Below are positions 52,171 through 60,146 of a stretch of 64,000 bases of DNA, one piece after another. The translations under genes were made by a program, and so were the position numbers. The stretch is from Chloroflexota bacterium. GTDB lineage: Bacteria > Chloroflexota > Anaerolineae > Anaerolineales > Villigracilaceae. Position 1 is the stretch's first letter. Every line of letters starts with the position of its first letter. The notes under the pieces were generated by a model. The model saw only the letters and a program-made list of their open reading frames with translations. It ran no database searches and had not been told where the DNA came from. Location of the stretch: contig JACRBN010000025.1 of NCBI GenBank assembly GCA_016213105.1, forward strand, positions 310,001-374,000. Reading direction: 5' to 3'.

Positions 52171-54591
52171 ATGCCACCCGATGAATCACAAAAACGGGTT
52201 GAAAAACTCTTTTCCGAACTGGAGCGAATCGCCAGGCAGCCGCTCTCAGCGCAGGAGGGCGCGTCTGCGGACCTGCCCACGGGGAACGACTCCATGCTCC
52301 TCGGCGAGATCGAGGCGTTGAATGCGCGCCTCTGCGCCCTGGAAGCGCAGCTCAGGGAAACCGAGGAACGTGCCGCGGCGGCCGAGGCCGAACTCGCCGC
52401 TCGCGTGCAGGATAAAAATCCGCTTCCCGGACAGAACATCGTGTATGAAAAGGAAGAGGTCGGTTTTGCCTATCACGATGACCGTCTGCTTCCGTTCCAA
52501 TTGGGCAATATCCAGTCCGAAAACCTGGACAGTCTCATCGAAACCCCGTTGACGGCGGGCGGCCAAAAGATCGGCGGTCTGAAGGTCAAGCCCGCTTCGG
52601 AACGCGAATGGACCGCGGATGAGGAGGCGCTTGCGCAGGCCGTTGCCCGTCAGGTCTCGCTGCAGGTTCAGAACCTGCGCCTGCTGAACGCAACCGAGCG
52701 TGCGCGCGCCGAGGCGCAGGCCGCCACCCGCCGTTTCACGCATGAAAGCTGGCAGGAATTCCTGGACGGCATCCACAACAGCGAGCGCATCGGTTATGCC
52801 TACAACCAGGCCGAGGTCGCGCCCATGGACGGAACGCAGGCCGATGGGCACGATCTGCGCGAAACCATCGACGTGCTCGACGAGCAGGTCGGCGACATTC
52901 TCCTGAAGACCGATCCTGCGCGTCCGTTGACCGAGGAAGATAAAACGCTGGTCTCGACCGTGGCGCGCCAGGTCGCGCAACAGGTGGAAAGCCTGCGCCT
53001 GCTGGCCGAAGCCTCCCGCGCTCGCGCCGACGCGGAGGAGGCCACCCGCCGCCTGAGCCGCGAAAGCTGGCAGACCTATGCACAGCGCGCGCAATCGACG
53101 CTTGGCTATGTGTATGATTCAAACCGGGTCAGTCCGCTCGAAGGGACTTCCAGCCTGGGCAGCGTCAGTTTTGTCCAGCCGCTCACCGTGCGCGGCGAAA
53201 CCATCGGGCGGCTTGCCATGCTGGATGTGGAACACGTCACGCCCGAGGCGGCCGAACTGGCCGGGGCGATTGCCGAACGCGTCAGCGCCCAACTGGAGCG
53301 GCTGCGCCTCACCGAGGAAATCGAAAGGCGCGCGGCCGAACTCGCGACCGTGGCCACCGTCTCCACAACGGCATCGACTGTGCTCGACCCTGACGAGCTA
53401 CTGCAACAGGTGGTGAACCTGACCCGGGAGAGCTTCAATCTGTACCACGTTCACATCTACCTGGCGGACGATTCCTGGCAGACCCTTCTGCTCGCCGCCG
53501 GCGCGGGGGAGATCGGGCAGCAGATGGTCGCTTCAGGCCATGCCATCCCGATGGACGCGGAACGCTCCCTGGTGGCGCGCGCTTTGCGCGAACGCACGGC
53601 CCTGATCGTGAACGACGTGCGCACGGAGCCTGATTTCCTGCCCAATCCGTTCCTGCCCGAGACCCGCGCGGAGCTGGCCGTGCCGATGCTATCCGGCGAA
53701 AAGGCCATCGGCGTGTTCGACGTGCAATCGGAAGTCATCGGCCGTTTCACCGACGAGGACGCCAAAATCTATTCCACCCTGGCCGCCCAGGTCGCCATTG
53801 CCCTGCAAAACGCCCGCCTGTACATGGAGCAATCCGCGACGGTGACCCAACTGCGCGAACTGGACCGCCTGAAATCCTCCTTCCTCGCCAACATGTCGCA
53901 TGAACTGCGCACGCCGCTCAACTCCATCCTGGGTTTCTCGGATGTGATGCTCGAAGAGTTGGACGGGCCGCTGACCGCGAACATGGACAACGACCTGCGC
54001 CTGATCCGCAAGAATGGCCAGCACCTGCTGCACCTGATCAACGACGTGCTCGACATGGCCAAGATCGAATCCGGGCGCATGAACCTGAACCTCGAAAAAT
54101 TCAGGGTGCATGAGACCCTCGAAGAAGTCACCAGCATCACGTCCACGCTGGCGAGTGAAAAGAATCTGGCCCTGTTCATCGAAGACAGTTCCGACCAGGA
54201 GGTCGAGATCCTGGCCGACCGCACCCGCATCCGCCAGGTGATGATCAACCTCGTGAACAACGCCATCAAATTCACCGAAACCGGTAAAATATCGATCCAG
54301 GCCAAACGCAAAGAGGATCTTGTGCTGATCTCCGTCCGCGATACCGGCATCGGCATCCCGCCAGACAAGCTGGAGGCGGTCTTCCAGGAGTTCACGCAGG
54401 TCGACACCTCCACCACGCGCAAAGCGGGCGGCACCGGCCTGGGTCTGCCTATCAGCCGCCGCCTCGTGGAAATGCACGGCGGCCGCCTGTGGGCCGAAAG
54501 CAGCGGCATCGACGGCGAAGGCTGCATCTTCTACGTGGAACTTCCGCTGGAAGCCCGCACAGACGAATCCATCGAAAAGACGGAACGATAA
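52171..54591 (+). CDS. Soluble histidine kinase, sole kinase of the sensor operon
   Basis: An 806-residue cytoplasmic kinase without membrane helices. An N-terminal coiled coil (about 40-85) is followed by three partial-GAF modules (about 90-395) with THESWQEFL and SRESWQTYA, as in the neighbouring sensors, then a full GAF (about 405-555; LPNPFLPETRAELAVP). HisKA has FLANMSHELRTPLNSILGF (His577); the ATPase domain has MINLVNNAIKFT, DTGIGIPPDKL and GTGLGLPISRRL. All catalytic motifs are intact. It is the only kinase in the eight-gene run and shares coiled and GAF architecture with the four kinase-less sensors, suggesting association. Its TAA shares one base with the ATG of the enzyme-receiver fusion (TAATG), a strong sign of coupled translation. 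Confidence 0.92.
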   Translation: MPPDESQKRVEKLFSELERIARQPLSAQEGASADLPTGNDSMLLGEIEALNARLCALEAQLRETEERAAAAEAELAARVQDKNPLPGQNIVYEKEEVGFAYHDDRLLPFQLGNIQSENLDSLIETPLTAGGQKIGGLKVKPASEREWTADEEALAQAVARQVSLQVQNLRLLNATERARAEAQAATRRFTHESWQEFLDGIHNSERIGYAYNQAEVAPMDGTQADGHDLRETIDVLDEQVGDILLKTDPARPLTEEDKTLVSTVARQVAQQVESLRLLAEASRARADAEEATRRLSRESWQTYAQRAQSTLGYVYDSNRVSPLEGTSSLGSVSFVQPLTVRGETIGRLAMLDVEHVTPEAAELAGAIAERVSAQLERLRLTEEIERRAAELATVATVSTTASTVLDPDELLQQVVNLTRESFNLYHVHIYLADDSWQTLLLAAGAGEIGQQMVASGHAIPMDAERSLVARALRERTALIVNDVRTEPDFLPNPFLPETRAELAVPMLSGEKAIGVFDVQSEVIGRFTDEDAKIYSTLAAQVAIALQNARLYMEQSATVTQLRELDRLKSSFLANMSHELRTPLNSILGFSDVMLEELDGPLTANMDNDLRLIRKNGQHLLHLINDVLDMAKIESGRMNLNLEKFRVHETLEEVTSITSTLASEKNLALFIEDSSDQEVEILADRTRIRQVMINLVNNAIKFTETGKISIQAKRKEDLVLISVRDTGIGIPPDKLEAVFQEFTQVDTSTTRKAGGTGLGLPISRRLVEMHGGRLWAESSGIDGEGCIFYVELPLEARTDESIEKTER

Positions 54592-56234
54592 TGGCCATCC
54601 CCCTGCATCTCGAATGTAACAGCTGCGGCGCGCAGCAGCCCTACGAACCCTTCGTCCCGCCGCTGTGCGCGAAGTGCGGATCGCAATGGATGGAAGCCCG
54701 CTACGATTACGCCGCCTTCAAACGCGAGATCCTGCGCGGGCTGCCCGGCCGCCCTGCCAACATGTGGCGCTATGCGGATGTCCTGCCGCTGCGGGATCCC
54801 ACCTCCCTGGATCTGTACCCCGCAGGCGGGACGCCGCTCTGGCTGTCCCAGCGCTACGCACCCGCCCTCGGGCATGACTCCGTTTACATCAAGGACGAAC
54901 GCTACGGGCCGACCAGTTCCTTCAAGGACAGGCAGGCTGCCGGCGCCGTGGCCGCCATGCTCGAAGGCGGCATCCGCGAGGCGGTCATCGCCTCCACGGG
55001 CAATGCCGCGGTGGCCTACGCCGCCGCCTGTGCCCGCGCGGGCATCAAGCTGTGGGTCTTCATGACCAGCCTCGTCCCCCAGGAGAAATTGCGCGAGGCG
55101 GCCCTCTTCGGCGCGGAGGTCATCCGCGTCAGCGGCAACTACGACCAGACCAAGCAGATCGCGGCCCAGTTCGCCCAGCGCAAACATCTGTGGCTCGACC
55201 GCGGCTCCAACTCCATCCCCGCGCGCGAATCGATGAAGGTCATCGCCTACGAGATCGTCGAACAGCTCGGCTGGCGCGCGCCCGATTGGTACATCCAATC
55301 CGTCAGCGGCGGACTGGGGCCGCTGGGCGTCTATCAGGGCTTCGCCGAACTCCAGCGCATGGGACTGATCGAGCGCATCCCCAAGCTGGCGGTCATCCAG
55401 GCCGAGGGTTGCTCGCCGATGGTGCAGGCCTTCAAGGCCGGGAAGGATGTCGCCGACGCGGTCATCCCCGACACACGCATCATCATTCTGTCCACCGGTG
55501 ACCCCGGGAAGACGTATACTTATCTGTGGAAGCTCACCCAGCAATACGGCGGCACCATGGAAGCGGTGACGGATGCCGAGGCCTTTGCCGCCATGCGCGC
55601 GCTGGCCAAGAGCGAGGGCATGGCCGTGGAACCGGCCACCGCCGTGGCCTTCGCCGGCCTGGAGAAGATGCTGCGCAATGGGACGATCTCGAAGAATGAA
55701 CTGGTGGTCGTCAACTGCACCGGGCACACCTTCCCGGTCGAGAAGCACGTGCTCGAAGACCAGTTCGCCGTGGACGTGCATTTGAGCGAGACCCAGGCGC
55801 CCGCGCCGCGCGAAGGCCTGCAAGCCGCGCTCGAAAACCTGGACGAGAAGACCACCACCGTCCTGTTGATCGACGACAACCCCGATGATGCCCTGCTCAT
55901 CCGCCGCCTGCTGGAGGGCAAGAAATCCTACCGCGTCCTGCACGCCAAGGACGGCTGGGAGGGTCTCTCGATGGCGCGGCAAAGCCTGCCCGACCTGATC
56001 GTCAGCGACCTGACCATGCCCGGCATCGATGGCTTCGGCCTGGTCGAGGAACTCAAACTCGACCCGCGCACGAAGGACATCCCCGTGGTGGTGGTCAGCG
56101 CCAAGGACATCACCCCCGAGGAGCGCAAGCGCCTGAACGGCTACGTCGAGGCGTTATATCAAAAAGGTTCATTGCCCACACGGAAATTTGTCGACCAGGT
56201 CATCCAGACCATTGAAGATAAAAATGGCGTATAA
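54591..56234 (+). CDS. Threonine-synthase-like PLP enzyme fused to a receiver domain
   Basis: A 547-residue fusion. Residues 1-400 are a fold-type II PLP enzyme of the threonine synthase group: an N-terminal zinc ribbon (Cys9, Cys12, Cys26, Cys29), the PLP-lysine motif TSSFKDRQ (Lys112), STGNAAVAYAAACARAG, SVSGGLGPLGVYQG and VVVNCTGHTF. After a 20-residue linker, residues about 422-547 form a complete CheY-like receiver: Asp428/Asp429, phospho-acceptor Asp473 (VSDLTMPGIDG), Ser503 and Lys525. The frame is continuous and the linker is plain, so this is a real fusion and not a missed stop. The gene starts at the last base of the kinase stop codon. Phosphorylation by that kinase is the obvious hypothesis. 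Whether the enzyme makes threonine from O-phosphohomoserine or acts on another substrate is open. Confidence 0.93.
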   Translation: MAIPLHLECNSCGAQQPYEPFVPPLCAKCGSQWMEARYDYAAFKREILRGLPGRPANMWRYADVLPLRDPTSLDLYPAGGTPLWLSQRYAPALGHDSVYIKDERYGPTSSFKDRQAAGAVAAMLEGGIREAVIASTGNAAVAYAAACARAGIKLWVFMTSLVPQEKLREAALFGAEVIRVSGNYDQTKQIAAQFAQRKHLWLDRGSNSIPARESMKVIAYEIVEQLGWRAPDWYIQSVSGGLGPLGVYQGFAELQRMGLIERIPKLAVIQAEGCSPMVQAFKAGKDVADAVIPDTRIIILSTGDPGKTYTYLWKLTQQYGGTMEAVTDAEAFAAMRALAKSEGMAVEPATAVAFAGLEKMLRNGTISKNELVVVNCTGHTFPVEKHVLEDQFAVDVHLSETQAPAPREGLQAALENLDEKTTTVLLIDDNPDDALLIRRLLEGKKSYRVLHAKDGWEGLSMARQSLPDLIVSDLTMPGIDGFGLVEELKLDPRTKDIPVVVVSAKDITPEERKRLNGYVEALYQKGSLPTRKFVDQVIQTIEDKNGV

Positions 56235-56245
56235 GGAGTTCACTC

Positions 56246-56644
56246 ATGGGAAGTAATGTTTTATACATCGAAGATAATCCCGATAACATGGTGCTGGTGA
56301 AGCGTGCCCTGGAAGCGCGTGGTTACACCCTGCTCGAAGCCGTCAATGGCCTGAGCGGAGTGACCATGGCTGAAACCAGGGAGATCGACCTGGTCCTGCT
56401 GGATATCAACCTGCCCGACATCGACGGCTACGAGGTGGCCCGCCGCATCCGCAACAGCGGCAAATCCAGGCTGACCTACATGCCGATCATCGCCATCACC
56501 GCCAACGCCCTGAAAGGCGACGCGGAAAAGGCCCTGGCCGCCGGCTGCGACGTGTACATGTCCAAGCCGATCAACATCCGCGAATTGTGGGCGCGTGTCG
56601 AGGCCTTTGTGCCTTCGCCGAATGCCCCGGAAAATTCGGTATGA
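56246..56644 (+). CDS. Stand-alone receiver-domain response regulator
   Basis: A 132-residue single receiver domain. It has LYIEDNPDN (acidic pair Glu9/Asp10), LLDINLPDIDGYE with phospho-acceptor Asp53, IIAITANA (Thr) and YMSKPINI (Lys). It resembles DivK/CheY-type regulators that act through protein contacts and not DNA. AAGGAG lies 7-8 bases before the ATG, 11 bases after the fusion gene. Its stop overlaps the ATG of the second threonine synthase (ATGA), so receiver and enzyme are probably made in step. Confidence 0.93.
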   Translation: MGSNVLYIEDNPDNMVLVKRALEARGYTLLEAVNGLSGVTMAETREIDLVLLDINLPDIDGYEVARRIRNSGKSRLTYMPIIAITANALKGDAEKALAAGCDVYMSKPINIRELWARVEAFVPSPNAPENSV

Positions 56645-57864
56645 TCGCCAAACCGCAAGATTCCCTGCCCGCTTCTGTCATATCCACACAGGCGATCTCC
56701 TACCTGACCCATCTCGAATGTGCGGATTGCGGGGCGCAGTATTCCGCTTCGGAGGTTCACACCTTCTGTCCCGATTGCCAGGCGCCGCTGCTGGTGAAAT
56801 ATGACCTGGAAGCCGCCGCGCGAAACGTCGACCGCGAACGCATCCACAAACGTCTCAAGGGCATGTGGCGCTGGCATGAACTGCTGCCCGTGCTGGACCC
56901 GCAAAACATGGTGACGCTTGGCGAAGGGGACACGGCCCTGTTGAAACTGCCCCGCGTGGGCGAAATGCTCGGCCTGACCCAGCTTTATACAAAGGATGAA
57001 AGCAGCAACCCGACCGGTTCCTTCAAGGCGCGCGGACTCTCCGCGGCCGTCTCCAAGGCAAAGGAACTGGGCATCCAAAAGGTCATCATTCCCACCGCGG
57101 GCAATGCGGGCGGAGCCATGGCGGCCTATGCGGCGCGCGCCGGCATGCAGGCGCTCATCTACATGCCCAGGGATACGCCCACGGCCAACATCCAGGAAAG
57201 CCGCATCGCGGGCGCCGAAGTGGTGCTGGTGGATGGCCTGATCAGCGACGCAGCCGGCATGGCGGGCCTCAAGGCGCGCGAGGAAGGCTGGTTCGATGTC
57301 TCGACCTTCAAGGAGCCCTACCGCATGGAGGGCAAGAAGGTCATGGGCTACGAACTGGCCGAATCCTTCGAGTGGGAACTGCCCGATGTCATCGTCTATC
57401 CCACCGGCGGCGGCACGGGCCTGGTCGGAATGTGGAAGGCTTTCGATGAATTGGAGCGGATGGGCTGGCTGAAGAATACCAAGCGTCCGCGCATGGTCTC
57501 CGTCCAGGCCGAGGGCTGCGCCCCGGTGGTCAAGGCCTTTTTGACGGGCGCTGATTTTTGCGATTTCTGGCTGGGCGCGCACACCGTGGCCTCGGGCCTG
57601 CGCGTGCCCAAGAGCTTCGCCGACCGCCTGATCCTCTCCGCCATTCGCGAGAGCCAGGGCACGGCCGTGGCGGTCAGCGACGAAGCCCTGCTGGATTATC
57701 AAAAGAAGCTGGCCGCGCTCGAAGGCATCTTCGCCGCCCCCGAAGGTGCCGCCACCCTGGCCGCCGTGCATACGCTCGTCGAACAAAAATGGATCCACCC
57801 CGACGAGCGCGTCGTCATCTTCAACACAGGCTCGGGGTTGAAATATCTCGACTACACGGGATAG
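56641..57864 (+). CDS. thrC: Threonine synthase
   Basis: A 407-residue PLP enzyme. The zinc ribbon is Cys27, Cys30, Cys43, Cys46. The PLP lysine is Lys129 in NPTGSFKARGLS, followed by PTAGNAGGAMAAYAARAG, VYPTGGGTGLVGMWKAF and IFNTGSGLKYLD. This matches threonine synthases of the SFKARG type and is the more canonical of the two copies here. It should convert O-phosphohomoserine to threonine. It shares little more than fold with the copy at 54591, so the two are paralogues and not a recent duplication. It overlaps the receiver gene by 4 bases and ends the operon at a strong terminator. Other threonine-pathway genes (hom, thrB) are absent from the window. Confidence 0.9.
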   Translation: MIAKPQDSLPASVISTQAISYLTHLECADCGAQYSASEVHTFCPDCQAPLLVKYDLEAAARNVDRERIHKRLKGMWRWHELLPVLDPQNMVTLGEGDTALLKLPRVGEMLGLTQLYTKDESSNPTGSFKARGLSAAVSKAKELGIQKVIIPTAGNAGGAMAAYAARAGMQALIYMPRDTPTANIQESRIAGAEVVLVDGLISDAAGMAGLKAREEGWFDVSTFKEPYRMEGKKVMGYELAESFEWELPDVIVYPTGGGTGLVGMWKAFDELERMGWLKNTKRPRMVSVQAEGCAPVVKAFLTGADFCDFWLGAHTVASGLRVPKSFADRLILSAIRESQGTAVAVSDEALLDYQKKLAALEGIFAAPEGAATLAAVHTLVEQKWIHPDERVVIFNTGSGLKYLDYTG

Positions 57865-57869
57865 AAAAT

Positions 57870-57905
57870 AAAAACTGGCGAAGGTTCTCACCTTCGCCAG
57901 TTTTT
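57870..57905. terminator. Strong bidirectional terminator closing the sensor operon
   Basis: AAAAACTGGCGAAGG (57870-57884) and CCTTCGCCAGTTTTT (57891-57905) are perfect 15-base arms around TTCTCA. A- and T-rich ends make it work both ways, between thrC and the convergent lipoprotein gene. Confidence 0.92.
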
Positions 57906-57921
57906 ATGAGTGCATAATCTT

Positions 57922-60102
57922 TCAGGGTTTTCTAACACCCCAGACGTGAATAAAACCATCCGTGCCGCCCATAACGATTAATTGTCCATCCGGGCTGAAT
58001 TGGACGTCTGTGATTTTAAAGGGAGTGGATACCTCTGTAATCAACTTGCCACTTTGAATGTCCCAGATACCCAGCCTTGTGCGCAGATAGGACAAGGAGT
58101 AAACCGACGCCAGTATGCGATTGTCAGGCGAGATTGTTAAATCCCGTCCAAACGTACCGTAAATGCTTTGGATCGGCAGATTACTTTGAAAGTTCCACAG
58201 GTCAACATTTTTTGTCACATAGTCATAGGTCAGGAAAGAATTCCCTTGGTCTATAAAGCCATAAGTTCTATTTTCCAAAGGCACCTTGAAAAGCTCCTTT
58301 CCGGTCTGCAGATCGATTCTTTTCAAATATGTGGTATCACCGTTAATATAAAACACAGCGCAACTTTCGCCCTTTGTATCCACATAAAACCCATATACCG
58401 ATTGAATAGCATCAGAAATCGATATGGATTTCAATGGTTTCCCGGTACTTAGATCGAACAGAGTGATGGTATTTCGCGCTCCTTGTAGAAGTATCCATAC
58501 GCTATCACCCTCAGGGCTTACTACAAAGTTCGCTGCTGGAAAAGAAGATATTTTTTTACCAGTTTCAATATTCCAGAATGTGAGCATATTTGTATTCACT
58601 GCGGCAACTATATCAGGATCAGGAGTGGAGACTAGACTGGTTGGGGAGAACCAGGTTTTTATAGTGGTGATCAGTGACCCTGCTTGCGTATCCCAAACTT
58701 CGAGAGAATGGAACATATATTTTTGGCCACCCTGATTACCTTGTTGCGTTGCTCCTATGATTAGACGAGATCCATCTTTGTTAAAGGTATAGGCATCAAT
58801 TGAAAGCTTGCTGGAAGTACTATGACCAGCAAATTGCAGTTGATTGGTTGTTGTGTCCCACATTTCCACACCATCCCCGCTTGGTATGGCAAATAATGTG
58901 CCGCCAGGGCTAAATTTACCCATGCCGCTATAATACTGAGCAAACGAAACCCGTTTTGACAATTCACAGTCGTTTATATTCCATAGTTCAATTGCTAAGA
59001 AGCGACCATTCTTTACGAGCAATGAGACTGTATCTTTCTCAGTGAATATTTCTTCATATTGCATTCCACTATTTGGAAGGACAACGCAACTGGAGATGTC
59101 AGAGTTGAGAGGACTTTTTCCCATTTGAAGCCACGTATAAGCTCCATCTTGCGCCGATACAAAGGTGATGAAAGGTTCTTCTATGGTTTGTAGTACATTC
59201 CCTGTTCTGGCGTCGATGAGATTTGTTACCTGACCACTATCTTTAAGCTCTATCGACGCAAAAACTTTCTCATCCGGGCTTATGTCGTAGACAGTCCTTA
59301 GCGGATCATCGGTATTATCATCAAATGAAACGTTTTTAGTAAGCCTTCCTGTACCTAAATCTACAATATCCATTTGATAGGGGTAAAGATTGAGAGCGCT
59401 CCATAAGAAAAAATAGAGGTGATTGCCTGTTGTAAATCGAAAACGCGAAATATCAGGCGCACAAACGTACCGATCAAAAAGCAATTTTCCGCGTTCCGCA
59501 GTGATGTCGTACAGGGCAAGGTTCTTTCCCGCGCCATCGCAATAGGCGGAAAGTGTCTGTGAGACGACGACAGCATGACGGTTATCGGGGCTGATCTCGA
59601 CATCAGAAATATGGGTGTCATCTAGGTCGCCAGGAAGCCGGGAAGAGATTCTTTTTTCGCGTTCCCCTGTGGCCAGGTTGATGATGGATACAGCATAATT
59701 TCCAGAAGCTGCCAAATATTTCCCATCTGGACTATACGAGACAGAGAAATAACGGTCAGCCGTGTAATCACTGTTTGCCTCAATATAATTGACTTCTTCC
59801 AGAGTCTGGCTGTCGTAGAAATGAATCCCATCGACGGTTCTTGCAGCTATCGTTTTTCGATCTGGCGCAATGGCAATATCGTAGACAATGCTTTCTCCCC
59901 ATTTACCAAGTTCCTCCAGACGGTCGACGTTCTCAGGAGAGATGATTTCCAAGCCGGGGTGGATTGACTCCACTTCAGGGATGGGCAACTCGGTCGGTGT
60001 GGGAGCGACAGTGCTGGTTGGCGTTTCTGCAATAGGCGTCACGCCAACGCATCCAGCCATAAGCATTGTACAAAGAAGAAGGCTTAAAAGAGATTTTTTC
60101 AT
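57922..60102 (-). CDS. WD40/propeller-like lipoprotein
   Basis: A 726-residue exported lipoprotein. The signal is MKKSLLSLLLCTMLMAGC (Cys18 lipobox), then a Pro/Thr-rich linker. The rest consists of propeller blades with repeated SVSYSPDGKYLAASG, DVEISPDNRHAVVVS, LEVWDTQAGSLI and DVQFSPDGQLIVMGG motifs, about 12-14 in all, enough for two propellers. It probably binds proteins or glycans at the cell surface. The ATG at 60102 has AGGAGG 5 bases upstream. The gene is strikingly AT-richer than dnaE and thrC beside it, which suggests separate origin or relaxed codon selection. It follows dnaE on the same strand with a weak hairpin between. Confidence 0.85.
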   Translation of the reverse strand: MKKSLLSLLLCTMLMAGCVGVTPIAETPTSTVAPTPTELPIPEVESIHPGLEIISPENVDRLEELGKWGESIVYDIAIAPDRKTIAARTVDGIHFYDSQTLEEVNYIEANSDYTADRYFSVSYSPDGKYLAASGNYAVSIINLATGEREKRISSRLPGDLDDTHISDVEISPDNRHAVVVSQTLSAYCDGAGKNLALYDITAERGKLLFDRYVCAPDISRFRFTTGNHLYFFLWSALNLYPYQMDIVDLGTGRLTKNVSFDDNTDDPLRTVYDISPDEKVFASIELKDSGQVTNLIDARTGNVLQTIEEPFITFVSAQDGAYTWLQMGKSPLNSDISSCVVLPNSGMQYEEIFTEKDTVSLLVKNGRFLAIELWNINDCELSKRVSFAQYYSGMGKFSPGGTLFAIPSGDGVEMWDTTTNQLQFAGHSTSSKLSIDAYTFNKDGSRLIIGATQQGNQGGQKYMFHSLEVWDTQAGSLITTIKTWFSPTSLVSTPDPDIVAAVNTNMLTFWNIETGKKISSFPAANFVVSPEGDSVWILLQGARNTITLFDLSTGKPLKSISISDAIQSVYGFYVDTKGESCAVFYINGDTTYLKRIDLQTGKELFKVPLENRTYGFIDQGNSFLTYDYVTKNVDLWNFQSNLPIQSIYGTFGRDLTISPDNRILASVYSLSYLRTRLGIWDIQSGKLITEVSTPFKITDVQFSPDGQLIVMGGTDGFIHVWGVRKP

Positions 60103-60118
60103 ATTTCCTCCTAACATA

Positions 60119-60142
60119 AACGCCAAGGGTGCCCCTGGCGTT
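60119..60142 (-). terminator. Imperfect hairpin after dnaE
   Basis: AACGCCAAGGG (60119-60129) pairs with CCCCTGGCGTT (60132-60142) apart from one A-C mismatch. On the minus strand it follows the dnaE stop and precedes the lipoprotein Shine-Dalgarno. No T-run, so termination is likely partial. Confidence 0.4.
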
Positions 60143-60146
60143 CCAA

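Noticed and set aside
55790-55870. The receiver after the threonine-synthase-like domain as a separate gene
   Set aside because: There is no stop codon between the domains and no good start with a Shine-Dalgarno before the receiver; the frame is continuous.
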